Positions 1-7,059 of a stretch of DNA of 50,582 bases are shown here, piece by piece. The position numbers were made by a program, and so were the translations under genes. Source of the DNA: Micrococcales bacterium. GTDB taxonomy: Bacteria; Actinomycetota; Actinomycetes; Actinomycetales; Cellulomonadaceae. Below the pieces are notes generated by a model. That model did no database searches and was not told where the DNA came from. It worked only from the letters and a program-made list of their open reading frames with translations. The DNA lies in the NCBI GenBank assembly GCA_009777345.1, contig WRMB01000025.1, forward strand, positions 1-50,582, given 5' to 3'. How positions within the stretch are numbered: the first letter of the stretch is position 1; each line of letters opens with the position of its first letter.

Positions 1-195
1 TGCCCGTGGTCCGAAAGTTAACGCCGAGAAACCGCGACAGAAGTCTCGAATCGACGGTCGGGGTGGTGGCGCATCGCCAGGTGGGGCTCGGGTGCTGAGC
101 GCAGTCATTCTTGTCGGGTGCCCGAGTCGGGTTGCGCGGCAGGTTCACTTGCCCGACACGCACAACCGGACAGCAGAAACGGTGAGACGGCAGGG
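1..195. other. No supported gene at left edge
   Basis: I see no convincing coding region here. The open frames across it are GC-rich artefacts without recognisable protein sequence. Sugar ABC permeases would be expected downstream of the solute-binding gene to the right, but none is visible. Confidence 0.5.
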
Positions 196-272
196 AGGAC
201 GGTGGGTTCCTACAGTCCTGCCCCGGTCGCGCAGCGACCAGGGGCGTAAGGACGGTAGGAACCCACCGTCCT
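196..272. terminator. Long imperfect hairpin
   Basis: An 18-bp perfect inverted repeat (196-213 with 255-272) encloses further pairing: GTCCT 215-219 with AGGAC 249-253, CCCC 221-224 with GGGG 241-244, and GGTCGC 225-230 with GCGACC 234-239 around a three-base loop. The whole folds into one stem of about 77 nt. It lies downstream of the leftward solute-binding gene and beyond the palindrome at 324-347, so it may be a second (back-up) terminator, or the end signal of a gene to the left of the window. There is no T-tract. Confidence 0.6.
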
Positions 273-323
273 TGGTGACCCACGACCCGTCCTCCGAGAC
301 TTGCACGATTCTGCAACAGGCTC

Positions 324-366
324 TTCCACCGTTTCGAAACGGTGGAACGGTGTCAGACCCACGAAC
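324..366. terminator. Palindrome with TTCGAA core, terminator-like
   Basis: A perfect 24-bp palindrome (324-347, centred on TTCGAA) sits just past the stop of the leftward solute-binding gene. The 31 bases from the centre to 366 match the right half of the 62-bp palindrome at 19387-19448 at about 27 of 31 positions, including the terminal ACCCACGAAC. The left half does not match beyond the core. It reads as a degenerate copy of the same element, most simply a factor-independent terminator lacking a U-tail. Confidence 0.6.
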
Positions 367-393
367 CGGGATCGGCGCTCGGGTCACGCTGGG

Positions 394-1647
394 CTACTTC
401 ATCGCCGCGGCCAGCTCGGACTGGAACGTGCTCAGGCTGGAGGTGCCGGTGGTGTACTTCGACACTGCCGCTGTGATGGCGTCGACCTGCTCGGGGGTGG
501 CGGCCGCACCGTGCTGGAGCGAGGGGACGATCACATCCTCGGCCAACGAGGTGATGGCGGTCTGCTGGTAGGTCGAGAACTCGGCCGGGTCGATGTCCGT
601 GCGCGCCGGGATCGAACCTGTGACCTTGCTGAAAGCCGTCTGGCCGTCCTGCGAGGCGACGGTCCGCAGCCACGCCTTTGCACCGGCGGGGTGCGGGGCG
701 TCGGTGGTCAGCGTGAACGAGTCCGCCAGGCAGTCGAAGACTCCGGCCGTCCCGGGCGCGGGTGCATAGGCGTAGTCGCCGACGCCGTGGGCCTCGTAGT
801 TGGCCGGGGCCCAGTCGACCATGATGTTGAACGCGGCCTCGTTGTCGATGAGCATGGTGTGCGGTTCTTCCCAGTCCAGGCCGTCACGGTCGGTGTTGGT
901 GTAGCTCATCAGCGTCTCGAACGTGCCCAGCGCGTCGGTGACTGCCGCGCTGGTCCAGTCGGTGCTGCCGTCCCACAGGCCGGTGTAGGCCGCGGGGCCC
1001 AGCTCGGCGATGAGGACCACCTCGAGCAGGTGGACCTGGGTCCAGGTGGTGCCGATCGACAGCGGGACGACGTCCGGCACGTTCTGCCTCACCTGCTCCA
1101 GGGCGGTGACGAAGTCGTCCATCGCGGCGAAGTTGACGTCGCTGGACAGGCCGGCCTGCTCCAGCACCGGCAGCGAGGCCCACAGCAGGTTGGCCCGGTG
1201 GACGTTCGACGGGACCGAGTAGATCTGGCCGTCGACGGTGAGCAGGTCGACGAGACCCCGCGGGAAGACCCCGCGCAGGTCGAGCTCGTCGTACAGGTCT
1301 GAGACGGCTTGGACCTGACCGGCCGCGACATAGTCCTGGACCGCCTTGCCCGCTGGGGCCTGGAAGCTGTCCGGCGGGTCACCGGCGGCGAGCTGACTCT
1401 GGAGCCGGTCCTGGGTCGCACCACCGGCCGCGGCGACGTCGACGAACGTGACGTCCGGGTAGCTGGAGTCGAAGACCGCCACCATGGCTTCCAGGCCGCG
1501 GGCCTCAGAACCGGTCGACCACCAGGTGAAGACCTCGACCCTGTCGTCGACAACCTTGTTGTCGGCCTTGTCGTCGCTGCTGGAACAACCAGCCAGGGCC
1601 AGCGCAGCGGCGGCGCCGAGCGCCAGCGCCTTCGTCGGGAGCCTCAT
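394..1647 (-). CDS. Sugar-type ABC extracellular solute-binding lipoprotein
   Basis: 417-aa lipoprotein of the family-1 extracellular solute-binding proteins (carbohydrate ABC, CUT1-like). The start at 1647 gives a short signal peptide with lipobox LAGC followed by a Ser/Asp linker, and has a GGAAGGA ribosome site. The frame stays open upstream to 1887, but that extension would precede the signal peptide and cover a palindromic operator, so it is rejected. The mature region begins VEVFTWWSTGSE and contains the GDPPDSFQ segment typical of the family. No permease or ATPase gene lies beside it, so its transporter partners must be encoded elsewhere. The substrate cannot be read from the sequence. 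Confidence 0.85.
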   Translation of the reverse strand: MRLPTKALALGAAAALALAGCSSSDDKADNKVVDDRVEVFTWWSTGSEARGLEAMVAVFDSSYPDVTFVDVAAAGGATQDRLQSQLAAGDPPDSFQAPAGKAVQDYVAAGQVQAVSDLYDELDLRGVFPRGLVDLLTVDGQIYSVPSNVHRANLLWASLPVLEQAGLSSDVNFAAMDDFVTALEQVRQNVPDVVPLSIGTTWTQVHLLEVVLIAELGPAAYTGLWDGSTDWTSAAVTDALGTFETLMSYTNTDRDGLDWEEPHTMLIDNEAAFNIMVDWAPANYEAHGVGDYAYAPAPGTAGVFDCLADSFTLTTDAPHPAGAKAWLRTVASQDGQTAFSKVTGSIPARTDIDPAEFSTYQQTAITSLAEDVIVPSLQHGAAATPEQVDAITAAVSKYTTGTSSLSTFQSELAAAMK

Positions 1648-1868
1648 GGAGCGTCCTTCCCTGTGCTTGAGGTGCGCCGGTCGGAATCGTGCGGTACCTC
1701 GCCGCGGTCCACCCCGGCCTGGCGGAGCGCGTCGTACCGGTGGGCGGTACCGGCCCGGCGCGGCGCTGCCGTCGAACCAGGCTGGTGTCAGTCCACCGCG
1801 TTCCGCTCCTGCCGTCAAGACCTGGACGTACACTGTCCGTCTTCGTCGGTTCGGGGGGATGCACCACG

Positions 1869-1886
1869 GGCAGAACATTCTGCCCA
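1869..1886. promoter_or_regulatory. Operator-like inverted repeat
   Basis: Perfect 8-bp arms GGGCAGAA and TTCTGCCC with a 2-bp spacer, in the divergent intergenic region (1648-1951) between the solute-binding gene and the lytic transglycosylase. Position and size fit a repressor binding site, perhaps for a sugar-responsive regulator of the leftward gene. The regulator is not in the window. The rest of the region holds nothing else I can name. Confidence 0.45.
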
Positions 1887-1951
1887 AGCAGCATATCCGT
1901 TCAGCCGTTGGTCATCTGCTGGTGACCGGACGGATGCCATGACCTAGCACA

Positions 1952-2770
1952 GTGTCACGCATGATAGCGCCGGTCGATCCTGTGCACCTGCTGGTCGGGG
2001 CTCTCGGTGCCTGTCTGCTGGTGGCGGTCGGAGTCACGGCTGGCCTGTCGCCCCAGCCGCTCGCCGCCCCCGCGGCGCCGCCCGTTCTGGCAGGTCCGGC
2101 GGGGGAGGTCGCCCCCGCGGCGGGCCCGCTCCCGGCCGGTCCGGCCGAGAGCCCCGCGGCCGACCCGGCCGCGACGGCTCCCGCGAGCGGCGAGGCGTCG
2201 ACCGGGCAGCGGGCCTCGGACGCCTGGGTCGCGGACACCGCCGCCGCTACCGGGATCCCGCCGCGGGCGCTCCAGGCCTACGGCGACGCGACGCTGGCCG
2301 TGACCGCCGAGAACCCCGGCTGCGGGCTGGGCTGGACCACGCTGGCCGCGATCGGTGCGGCGGAGTCCGGCCACGGCACCTCCCGCGGGACCAGGCTCGA
2401 CGCCGACGGCAGACCGCTGACCCCGATCCTCGGCCCGGCGCTGGACGGTCGGCCAGGGTTCGCCAGGCTGCCGGCCGACGAGGAGTCGCGCCGCTGGACC
2501 GGTGACGCGCAGTGGCAGCGGGCCGTCGGGCCGATGCAGTTCCTGCCGTCGACGTGGCAACGGTGGGGGGCCGACGGCGACGGCGACGGCAGCGCCGACC
2601 CGAACGATATCGACGACGCGGCGCTGGCCGCCGGACGCTACCTGTGCGCGGCGGGCGGGGACCTCACCACCGGTGCCGGGTGGGCGGCGGCCGTGCATGC
2701 CTACAACCACTCCGACGCCTACGTGGCGCAGGTGCGCGCCCTGGCCGTCGGCTACGCGGCTGCGAGGTGA
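1952..2770 (+). CDS. Secreted lytic transglycosylase (SLT/MltB-like)
   Basis: 272-aa protein with an N-terminal membrane/signal segment (about residues 8-30), an Ala/Pro-rich linker to about residue 90 and a C-terminal peptidoglycan lytic transglycosylase domain. The domain shows the AAESG segment with the catalytic-type Glu, AVGPMQFLPSTW, a GDGDGSADPNDIDDA acidic loop, and AAGRYLC...GGDL followed by AVHAYNHSDAYV, all typical of actinobacterial SLT/MltB-type enzymes. It should cleave glycan strands in the wall, giving 1,6-anhydromuropeptides. Start is GTG 1952 or ATG 1961; neither has a clear ribosome site. The next gene begins one base after its stop. Confidence 0.85.
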   Translation: MSRMIAPVDPVHLLVGALGACLLVAVGVTAGLSPQPLAAPAAPPVLAGPAGEVAPAAGPLPAGPAESPAADPAATAPASGEASTGQRASDAWVADTAAATGIPPRALQAYGDATLAVTAENPGCGLGWTTLAAIGAAESGHGTSRGTRLDADGRPLTPILGPALDGRPGFARLPADEESRRWTGDAQWQRAVGPMQFLPSTWQRWGADGDGDGSADPNDIDDAALAAGRYLCAAGGDLTTGAGWAAAVHAYNHSDAYVAQVRALAVGYAAAR

Positions 2771-2771
2771 T

Positions 2772-3149
2772 ATGGCCAACGAGGCGTGCTTCCAGGTCTA
2801 CCGGCTGGTCGGTGCCGACGGGACGTGGTGGCGGGTCGTCAGCCCCAACGGCCGGGTGCTGGCCCGTTCCCCGCAGGCGTTCGACAGCCCCAGCGCGGCC
2901 GTGGCGCATATCGCGCAGGTCCGGGCCGCGCGCCTGAGTCTGCAGGCCAGCGTCCGGGTGACGCCTCTGCACCGGTGGCGCTGGCAGCTGGCGCTGGACT
3001 CCACGGTGATGGTCGTCAGCTGGGCCGACCTGGACCGTCGGATCCGCTGCGAAGCGGCGTGGCGGTCGTTCGTGGCACTGGCCGGGCTCGTGCCGGTGGA
3101 CCCGAGGGTGCACACCTTCCAGCGCGGCCAGGTCTCGGACGCGGTATGA
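2772..3149 (+). CDS. DUF1508/YegP-like small protein
   Basis: 125 aa. The first ~50 residues (FQVYRLVGADGTWWRVV then NGRVLARSPQAFDSPSAA) resemble the DUF1508 (YegP) fold, in which a short beta-meander carries an 'NG..ia.S..y.s' motif. The C-terminal half is Trp/Arg-rich and unrecognised. There is no signal peptide, so it is likely cytoplasmic. It starts one base after the transglycosylase stop, so the two are probably co-transcribed. Function unknown. Confidence 0.6.
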   Translation: MANEACFQVYRLVGADGTWWRVVSPNGRVLARSPQAFDSPSAAVAHIAQVRAARLSLQASVRVTPLHRWRWQLALDSTVMVVSWADLDRRIRCEAAWRSFVALAGLVPVDPRVHTFQRGQVSDAV

Positions 3150-3175
3150 GCCCTGAATCTTCGCGTCAGGGATGA

Positions 3176-3197
3176 GTTCGTCCCCAGTTCACCGGGC
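3176..3197 (+). promoter_or_regulatory. PHO-box-like 11-bp direct repeat upstream of pstC
   Basis: Two adjoining 11-mers, GTTCGTCCCCA and GTTCACCGGGC, match the arrangement of the PhoP box known from Streptomyces (direct repeats of a GTTCACC-type heptamer plus four bases). They lie about 90 bp before pstC, in the only gap (3150-3287) ahead of the phosphate operon, so PhoP-type induction under phosphate limitation is likely. A small stem (CCCTGA 3151-3156, TCAGGG 3166-3171) precedes it. Confidence 0.55.
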
Positions 3198-3287
3198 GGG
3201 AGTCGTGCGGTCATGACGGCGGGGTTGTATCGGGGTGGACGAGACCGGACGTCTCGGACATCACGGACCGAAGGTCGGGAGGTGGAG

Positions 3288-4298
3288 ATGGGCACCCAGA
3301 CACTGGGCGACCGTCCGGCTGCCCCGGTCACCCCCCGGCCGCTCTCGCGCAAGGTCACCGGTGCCGACCGGGTGTTCGTCCTGGGCACCCGGTCGGTCGG
3401 GGCGAGCGTCCTGGTCATCACCGGCGGGATCGGGGTGTTCCTGGCGCTCCAGGCGTTCCCGACCATCGCCCGCTACGGTCCGTCGTTCTTCACCGAGAAC
3501 CAGTGGCAGCCCGACCTGGGCGTCGTGGGTATCTCCGGCGTGCTGCTGGGGACGTTCACGGTGGCGCTGGTCGCGATGACGTTCGCCTTCCCGCTGGCGC
3601 TGACCACGGCGCTGTTCATCAGCGAGTACGCCCCCGGGCGGATCAAGGCCGTGCTGATCTCCATGGTGGACCTCATGGCGGCGGTGCCGTCGATCATCTA
3701 CGGGCTGTGGGGGTTCTTCCTCATGCAGCCGCTGGCCAGCCGCCTGGCCCGCTGGCTGCACCAGTACCTGGGCTGGTTGCCGTTCTTCCACGTCGACGCC
3801 GACCCGGACGCCGCCCAGTGGGACCAGACGATGTACACCGCGTCGGCCTTCGTGGCCGGCCTGGCGGTGGCGATGATGGTGCTGCCCATGGCCTCGTCGG
3901 TGATGCGCGAGGTGTTCAGCCAGGCGCCGCTGGGCGAGCGTGAGGGGGCGCTGGCGCTGGGTGCGACCCGCTGGGGAGTGATCCAGTCGGTCGTCCTGCC
4001 GTTCGGCCGGGGCGGCATCATCGGGGGCACCATGCTCGGGCTGGGCCGGGCGCTGGGCGAGACGATCGCCGTGCTGCTGATCATCTCCCCGGCCTTCGAC
4101 CTGAAGGTCCGGCCGCTGGAGCTGGGCACCAACACGGTGTCGGCACTGATCGCAGGCCGTTTCGGCGAGGCTTCTCCGGGACAGCTGCAGGCGCTGCTGA
4201 CCGCGGGGTTCGTGCTGTTCGTCATCACCCTGGTGATCAACACCCTGGCGGCCGTGGTGGTGGCCCGGTCGCGTTCCGGCGCGGGGACGGACCTGTGA
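3288..4298 (+). CDS. pstC: Phosphate ABC transporter permease PstC
   Basis: 336-aa integral membrane subunit of the high-affinity phosphate importer. It has a hydrophobic N-terminal segment, a long extracytoplasmic region including FFTENQWQPD, the ISEYAPGRIKA segment, DLMAAVPSIIYGLWGFF typical of PstC, and the EAA-like ATPase-contact loop REGALALGATRWGVIQSVVLP. The start at ATG 3288 follows GGGAGG; the open frame from 3213 is an artefact. It overlaps pstA (TGATG) and works with PstA and the PstB encoded far downstream at 18281. Confidence 0.95.
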   Translation: MGTQTLGDRPAAPVTPRPLSRKVTGADRVFVLGTRSVGASVLVITGGIGVFLALQAFPTIARYGPSFFTENQWQPDLGVVGISGVLLGTFTVALVAMTFAFPLALTTALFISEYAPGRIKAVLISMVDLMAAVPSIIYGLWGFFLMQPLASRLARWLHQYLGWLPFFHVDADPDAAQWDQTMYTASAFVAGLAVAMMVLPMASSVMREVFSQAPLGEREGALALGATRWGVIQSVVLPFGRGGIIGGTMLGLGRALGETIAVLLIISPAFDLKVRPLELGTNTVSALIAGRFGEASPGQLQALLTAGFVLFVITLVINTLAAVVVARSRSGAGTDL

Positions 4299-5446
4299 TG
4301 ACCGTTCCGGTGTCCCAGAGCCTGGCGCCCCAGACGTGGGTGCTCCAGCCCGACGACCTGCCACCGGCACCGGGGGCGGGGGACCGTCGTCGGCTGCACG
4401 GGGTGACCGCGGCCGACCTGGTCGTCACGGTGGGCTCGGGGGTCGCGGCCCTGGCCGTGGCCTGGTTGCTGTGCTACGCGCTGCTGCCGTGGGGGACCCC
4501 GCTGGCCTTCGCGGTGGTGTCGTTCGTCTTCTACCTGGTGATCGTCACCGTGACGACCAGCGCGGTCTCGCCGGGCCCGGCCGTCGCCGACCGGGTGGCC
4601 GCCGCGGTCATCACCGGTGGGGCCGGGCTGGTGGCGCTCGGTCTGGGCTCGGCGGTGGTGTTCGTCTTCGTCCGGGCCTGGCCGGCGCTGTGGCACTGGA
4701 ACATGTATACGCAGGACATGGCGGGTGTCGGCCCGCGTGACGCGCTGAGCTCGGGCGGGCTGCTGCACGCCGTCGTCGGGACGGTGATCCAGGTGGGTAT
4801 CGCGGTGGTCGTGACGGTGCCGCTGGCGCTGGGCGCGGCGGTCTACATGACCGAGGTGGGCGGGAGGTTCGCCCGGGTGGTACGCACCGTGGTGGAGGCG
4901 ATGACGGCCCTGCCGTCGATCGTCGCGGGCCTGTTCGTCTACACCACGTTGCTGCTGGCGCTGGGCATGAGCAAGTCCGGGTTCGCCGCGGCCATGGCCC
5001 TGTCGGTGATGATGCTGCCGATCATCGCCCGGGCCGCCGACGTGGTGCTGCGGGTGGTGCCCTCCGGCCTGCGCGAGGCCAGCCTGGCACTGGGCGCCTC
5101 ACGGTGGCGCACCGTGTGGCACGTGGTGCTGCCCACCGCCCGGCCGGGCCTGGCCACGGCGCTGATCCTCGGTGTGGCCCGCGGGGTGGGGGAGACCTCC
5201 CCGGTGCTGCTCACCTCAGGGGCGTCGACGTTCCTGGTGGGTACCCCGTTCGGGCAGCAGATGAACTCGTTGCCGCTGTTCGTGTTCTCCACCGTGCGAT
5301 CGGGGGAACCGATATTCATCCAGCGCGGTTTCGCGGCGGCGGCGGTGCTGCTGACCCTGGTCCTGGGGCTGTTCGCGCTGGCCCGGTACATCGCCCGCCC
5401 CCGCGGGAACGCAAAGAAGAACCGCAAGGACAGGAGCCGTCGATGA
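4298..5446 (+). CDS. pstA: Phosphate ABC transporter permease PstA
   Basis: 382-aa second permease. After an N-terminal cytoplasmic stretch (~40 aa) come several membrane spans; diagnostic segments are AVYMTEVGG, EAMTALPSIVAGLFVYT and the ATPase-contact loop REASLALGASRWRTVWHVVLP. The N-terminal half carries extra membrane segments before the transporter core, making it longer than a minimal PstA. Start ATG 4298 overlaps the pstC stop (GTG 4295 is an alternative). It overlaps the next gene by ATGA, so translation is probably coupled. Confidence 0.95.
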   Translation: MTVPVSQSLAPQTWVLQPDDLPPAPGAGDRRRLHGVTAADLVVTVGSGVAALAVAWLLCYALLPWGTPLAFAVVSFVFYLVIVTVTTSAVSPGPAVADRVAAAVITGGAGLVALGLGSAVVFVFVRAWPALWHWNMYTQDMAGVGPRDALSSGGLLHAVVGTVIQVGIAVVVTVPLALGAAVYMTEVGGRFARVVRTVVEAMTALPSIVAGLFVYTTLLLALGMSKSGFAAAMALSVMMLPIIARAADVVLRVVPSGLREASLALGASRWRTVWHVVLPTARPGLATALILGVARGVGETSPVLLTSGASTFLVGTPFGQQMNSLPLFVFSTVRSGEPIFIQRGFAAAAVLLTLVLGLFALARYIARPRGNAKKNRKDRSRR

Positions 5447-7059
5447 GCACGAGAGCTGTGCGGTGGCCCGCCTGGCTGCTGTTCGGTGTCGCCTTCGTCA
5501 TGACCATGGTGATGATGCCGCCGCCGGCCCATGCGGCGTACGCCCTGATCGAGGGGGACGGGTCGACCTGGAGCCAGGGGATCGTCAACCAGTGGATCGC
5601 CGACGTCAAGCCCCGGGGCATGCAGGTGGTGTACTCGGGCATCGGGTCGTCAGGCGGTCGCAAGAGCTTCGCGAACTTCCAGGACGATTTTGCTATCTCC
5701 GAGATTCCCTACCAGGGCACGGACCCGGCGAGCGGCCAGGCCGACGCCTCGACGAACCGCCCGTACGCCTACCTGCCGATCGTGGCGGGTGGGACGTCTT
5801 TCACGTACCACGTGAGGCAGGGCGGCCAGCTGATGCGCGACGTGCGGCTCTCCGGGGACACTATCGCCAAGATCTTCACCGGCCAGATCACCAGGTGGAA
5901 CGACCCGGCGATCGTGGCGGACAACAACGGCCGGAGCTTCCCGGCCACGACGATCAAGCCGGTGTACCGGTCTGACGGTTCGGGGACCACCGCCCAGTTC
6001 ACGCTGTGGCTGGACAAGCAGCACCCCAGCATCTGGCGCTCGCTGTACTCCAGAGGCGGGATGACCTCGAACTTCCCGTCGTTCCGCGGGGCGATCGGCG
6101 CCAACGGGTCGGACCAGGTGATGAACACTATCGCGGCCAGCTCGGGCGACGGGACCATTGGTTATGTCGAGTACTCCTACGCGCTGAACAAGAACTTCCC
6201 GGTGGTCAAGGTGCTCAACTCGGCGGGGTACTACGTCGAACCGACGGCGTACAACGTGGCGGTGGCACTGACCAAGGCCCGGATCAACACCTCGGACCCG
6301 AGGTCGCTGAACTACCTCACCCAGATCCTCGACGACGTCTACACCAACTCTGATCCCCGGTCGTACCCGTTGTCGTCGTACTCCTACATGATCCTGCCGA
6401 TCGGTGCGGACGACAGCCGCCTGACCACGAACAAGCGTCAGACCCTGGTCGACTTCATGACCTACGGGCTGTGCGAGGGGCAGAAACAGGCCGCACCGTA
6501 CGGGTACTCGCCGCTGCCGCTGAACCTGGTCCAGGCCGGGATGACCCAGCTGGCAAAGCTCAAGGAGGCCGACGGCGGCGTGAACGTCGACCAGGTAGAC
6601 CCGACCAGGTGCGGCAACCCCACGTTCGTCGCCGGGGACCTGAGCCGCAACCACCTGGCAGAGATCGCCCCGCAGCCGAAGGACTGCGACAAGAAAGGTG
6701 CCGGTCCCTGCCTGGGCAGCGGCCAGTCCGGCGGGGGTGGATCCGGTGGTGGTTCCGGTGGTGGTTCCGGCGGGTCGGGTTCCGGCGGCGGACCCGGCGG
6801 TGGTGCCGACGGTGACGTACCCCTGGGCGCTGACGGTCAGCCCCTGGAGATCGACCCGGAGACCGGTCTGCCCGTCGGCGCCGGGGATACCGACGGGACC
6901 AGCGCGGCCAGCGGGTCGGTGTCGACCACTATCGCGGCCCGTCCGGCGGTGGGCAGCGCCGTGTTCGCCGGGCTGTCGGCCGCCGAGCTGGTCGCCCTCG
7001 TCGTGGTGCCCGGCCTGCTCGCCGCCCGACGGCGCCAGATGACGGAGGGGCTGCTGTGA
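5443..7059 (+). CDS. Membrane-anchored PstS-like substrate-binding protein
   Basis: 538 aa with a signal peptide ending near AHA, then a phosphate-binding-protein domain (about residues 30-370). It shows DGSTWSQGIVNQWIADV, DFAISEIPYQG, GQITRWNDPAI and the ligand-loop motif RSDGSGTTAQF typical of PstS. It is followed by a Gly/Ser-rich linker (GGGSGGGSGG region), an acidic stretch, and a C-terminal hydrophobic helix with an RRR stop-transfer, so it appears tethered to the outer face of the membrane. Its start overlaps the pstA stop. It differs from classical PstS in using a C-terminal anchor instead of a lipobox. Confidence 0.85.
   Translation: MSTRAVRWPAWLLFGVAFVMTMVMMPPPAHAAYALIEGDGSTWSQGIVNQWIADVKPRGMQVVYSGIGSSGGRKSFANFQDDFAISEIPYQGTDPASGQADASTNRPYAYLPIVAGGTSFTYHVRQGGQLMRDVRLSGDTIAKIFTGQITRWNDPAIVADNNGRSFPATTIKPVYRSDGSGTTAQFTLWLDKQHPSIWRSLYSRGGMTSNFPSFRGAIGANGSDQVMNTIAASSGDGTIGYVEYSYALNKNFPVVKVLNSAGYYVEPTAYNVAVALTKARINTSDPRSLNYLTQILDDVYTNSDPRSYPLSSYSYMILPIGADDSRLTTNKRQTLVDFMTYGLCEGQKQAAPYGYSPLPLNLVQAGMTQLAKLKEADGGVNVDQVDPTRCGNPTFVAGDLSRNHLAEIAPQPKDCDKKGAGPCLGSGQSGGGGSGGGSGGGSGGSGSGGGPGGGADGDVPLGADGQPLEIDPETGLPVGAGDTDGTSAASGSVSTTIAARPAVGSAVFAGLSAAELVALVVVPGLLAARRRQMTEGLL

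Noticed and set aside
301..1302. Long rightward open frame opposite the solute-binding gene
   Set aside because: Its translation is Arg/Gly/Val-rich without domain sense, and it is antisense to a clear lipoprotein gene; typical high-GC shadow.
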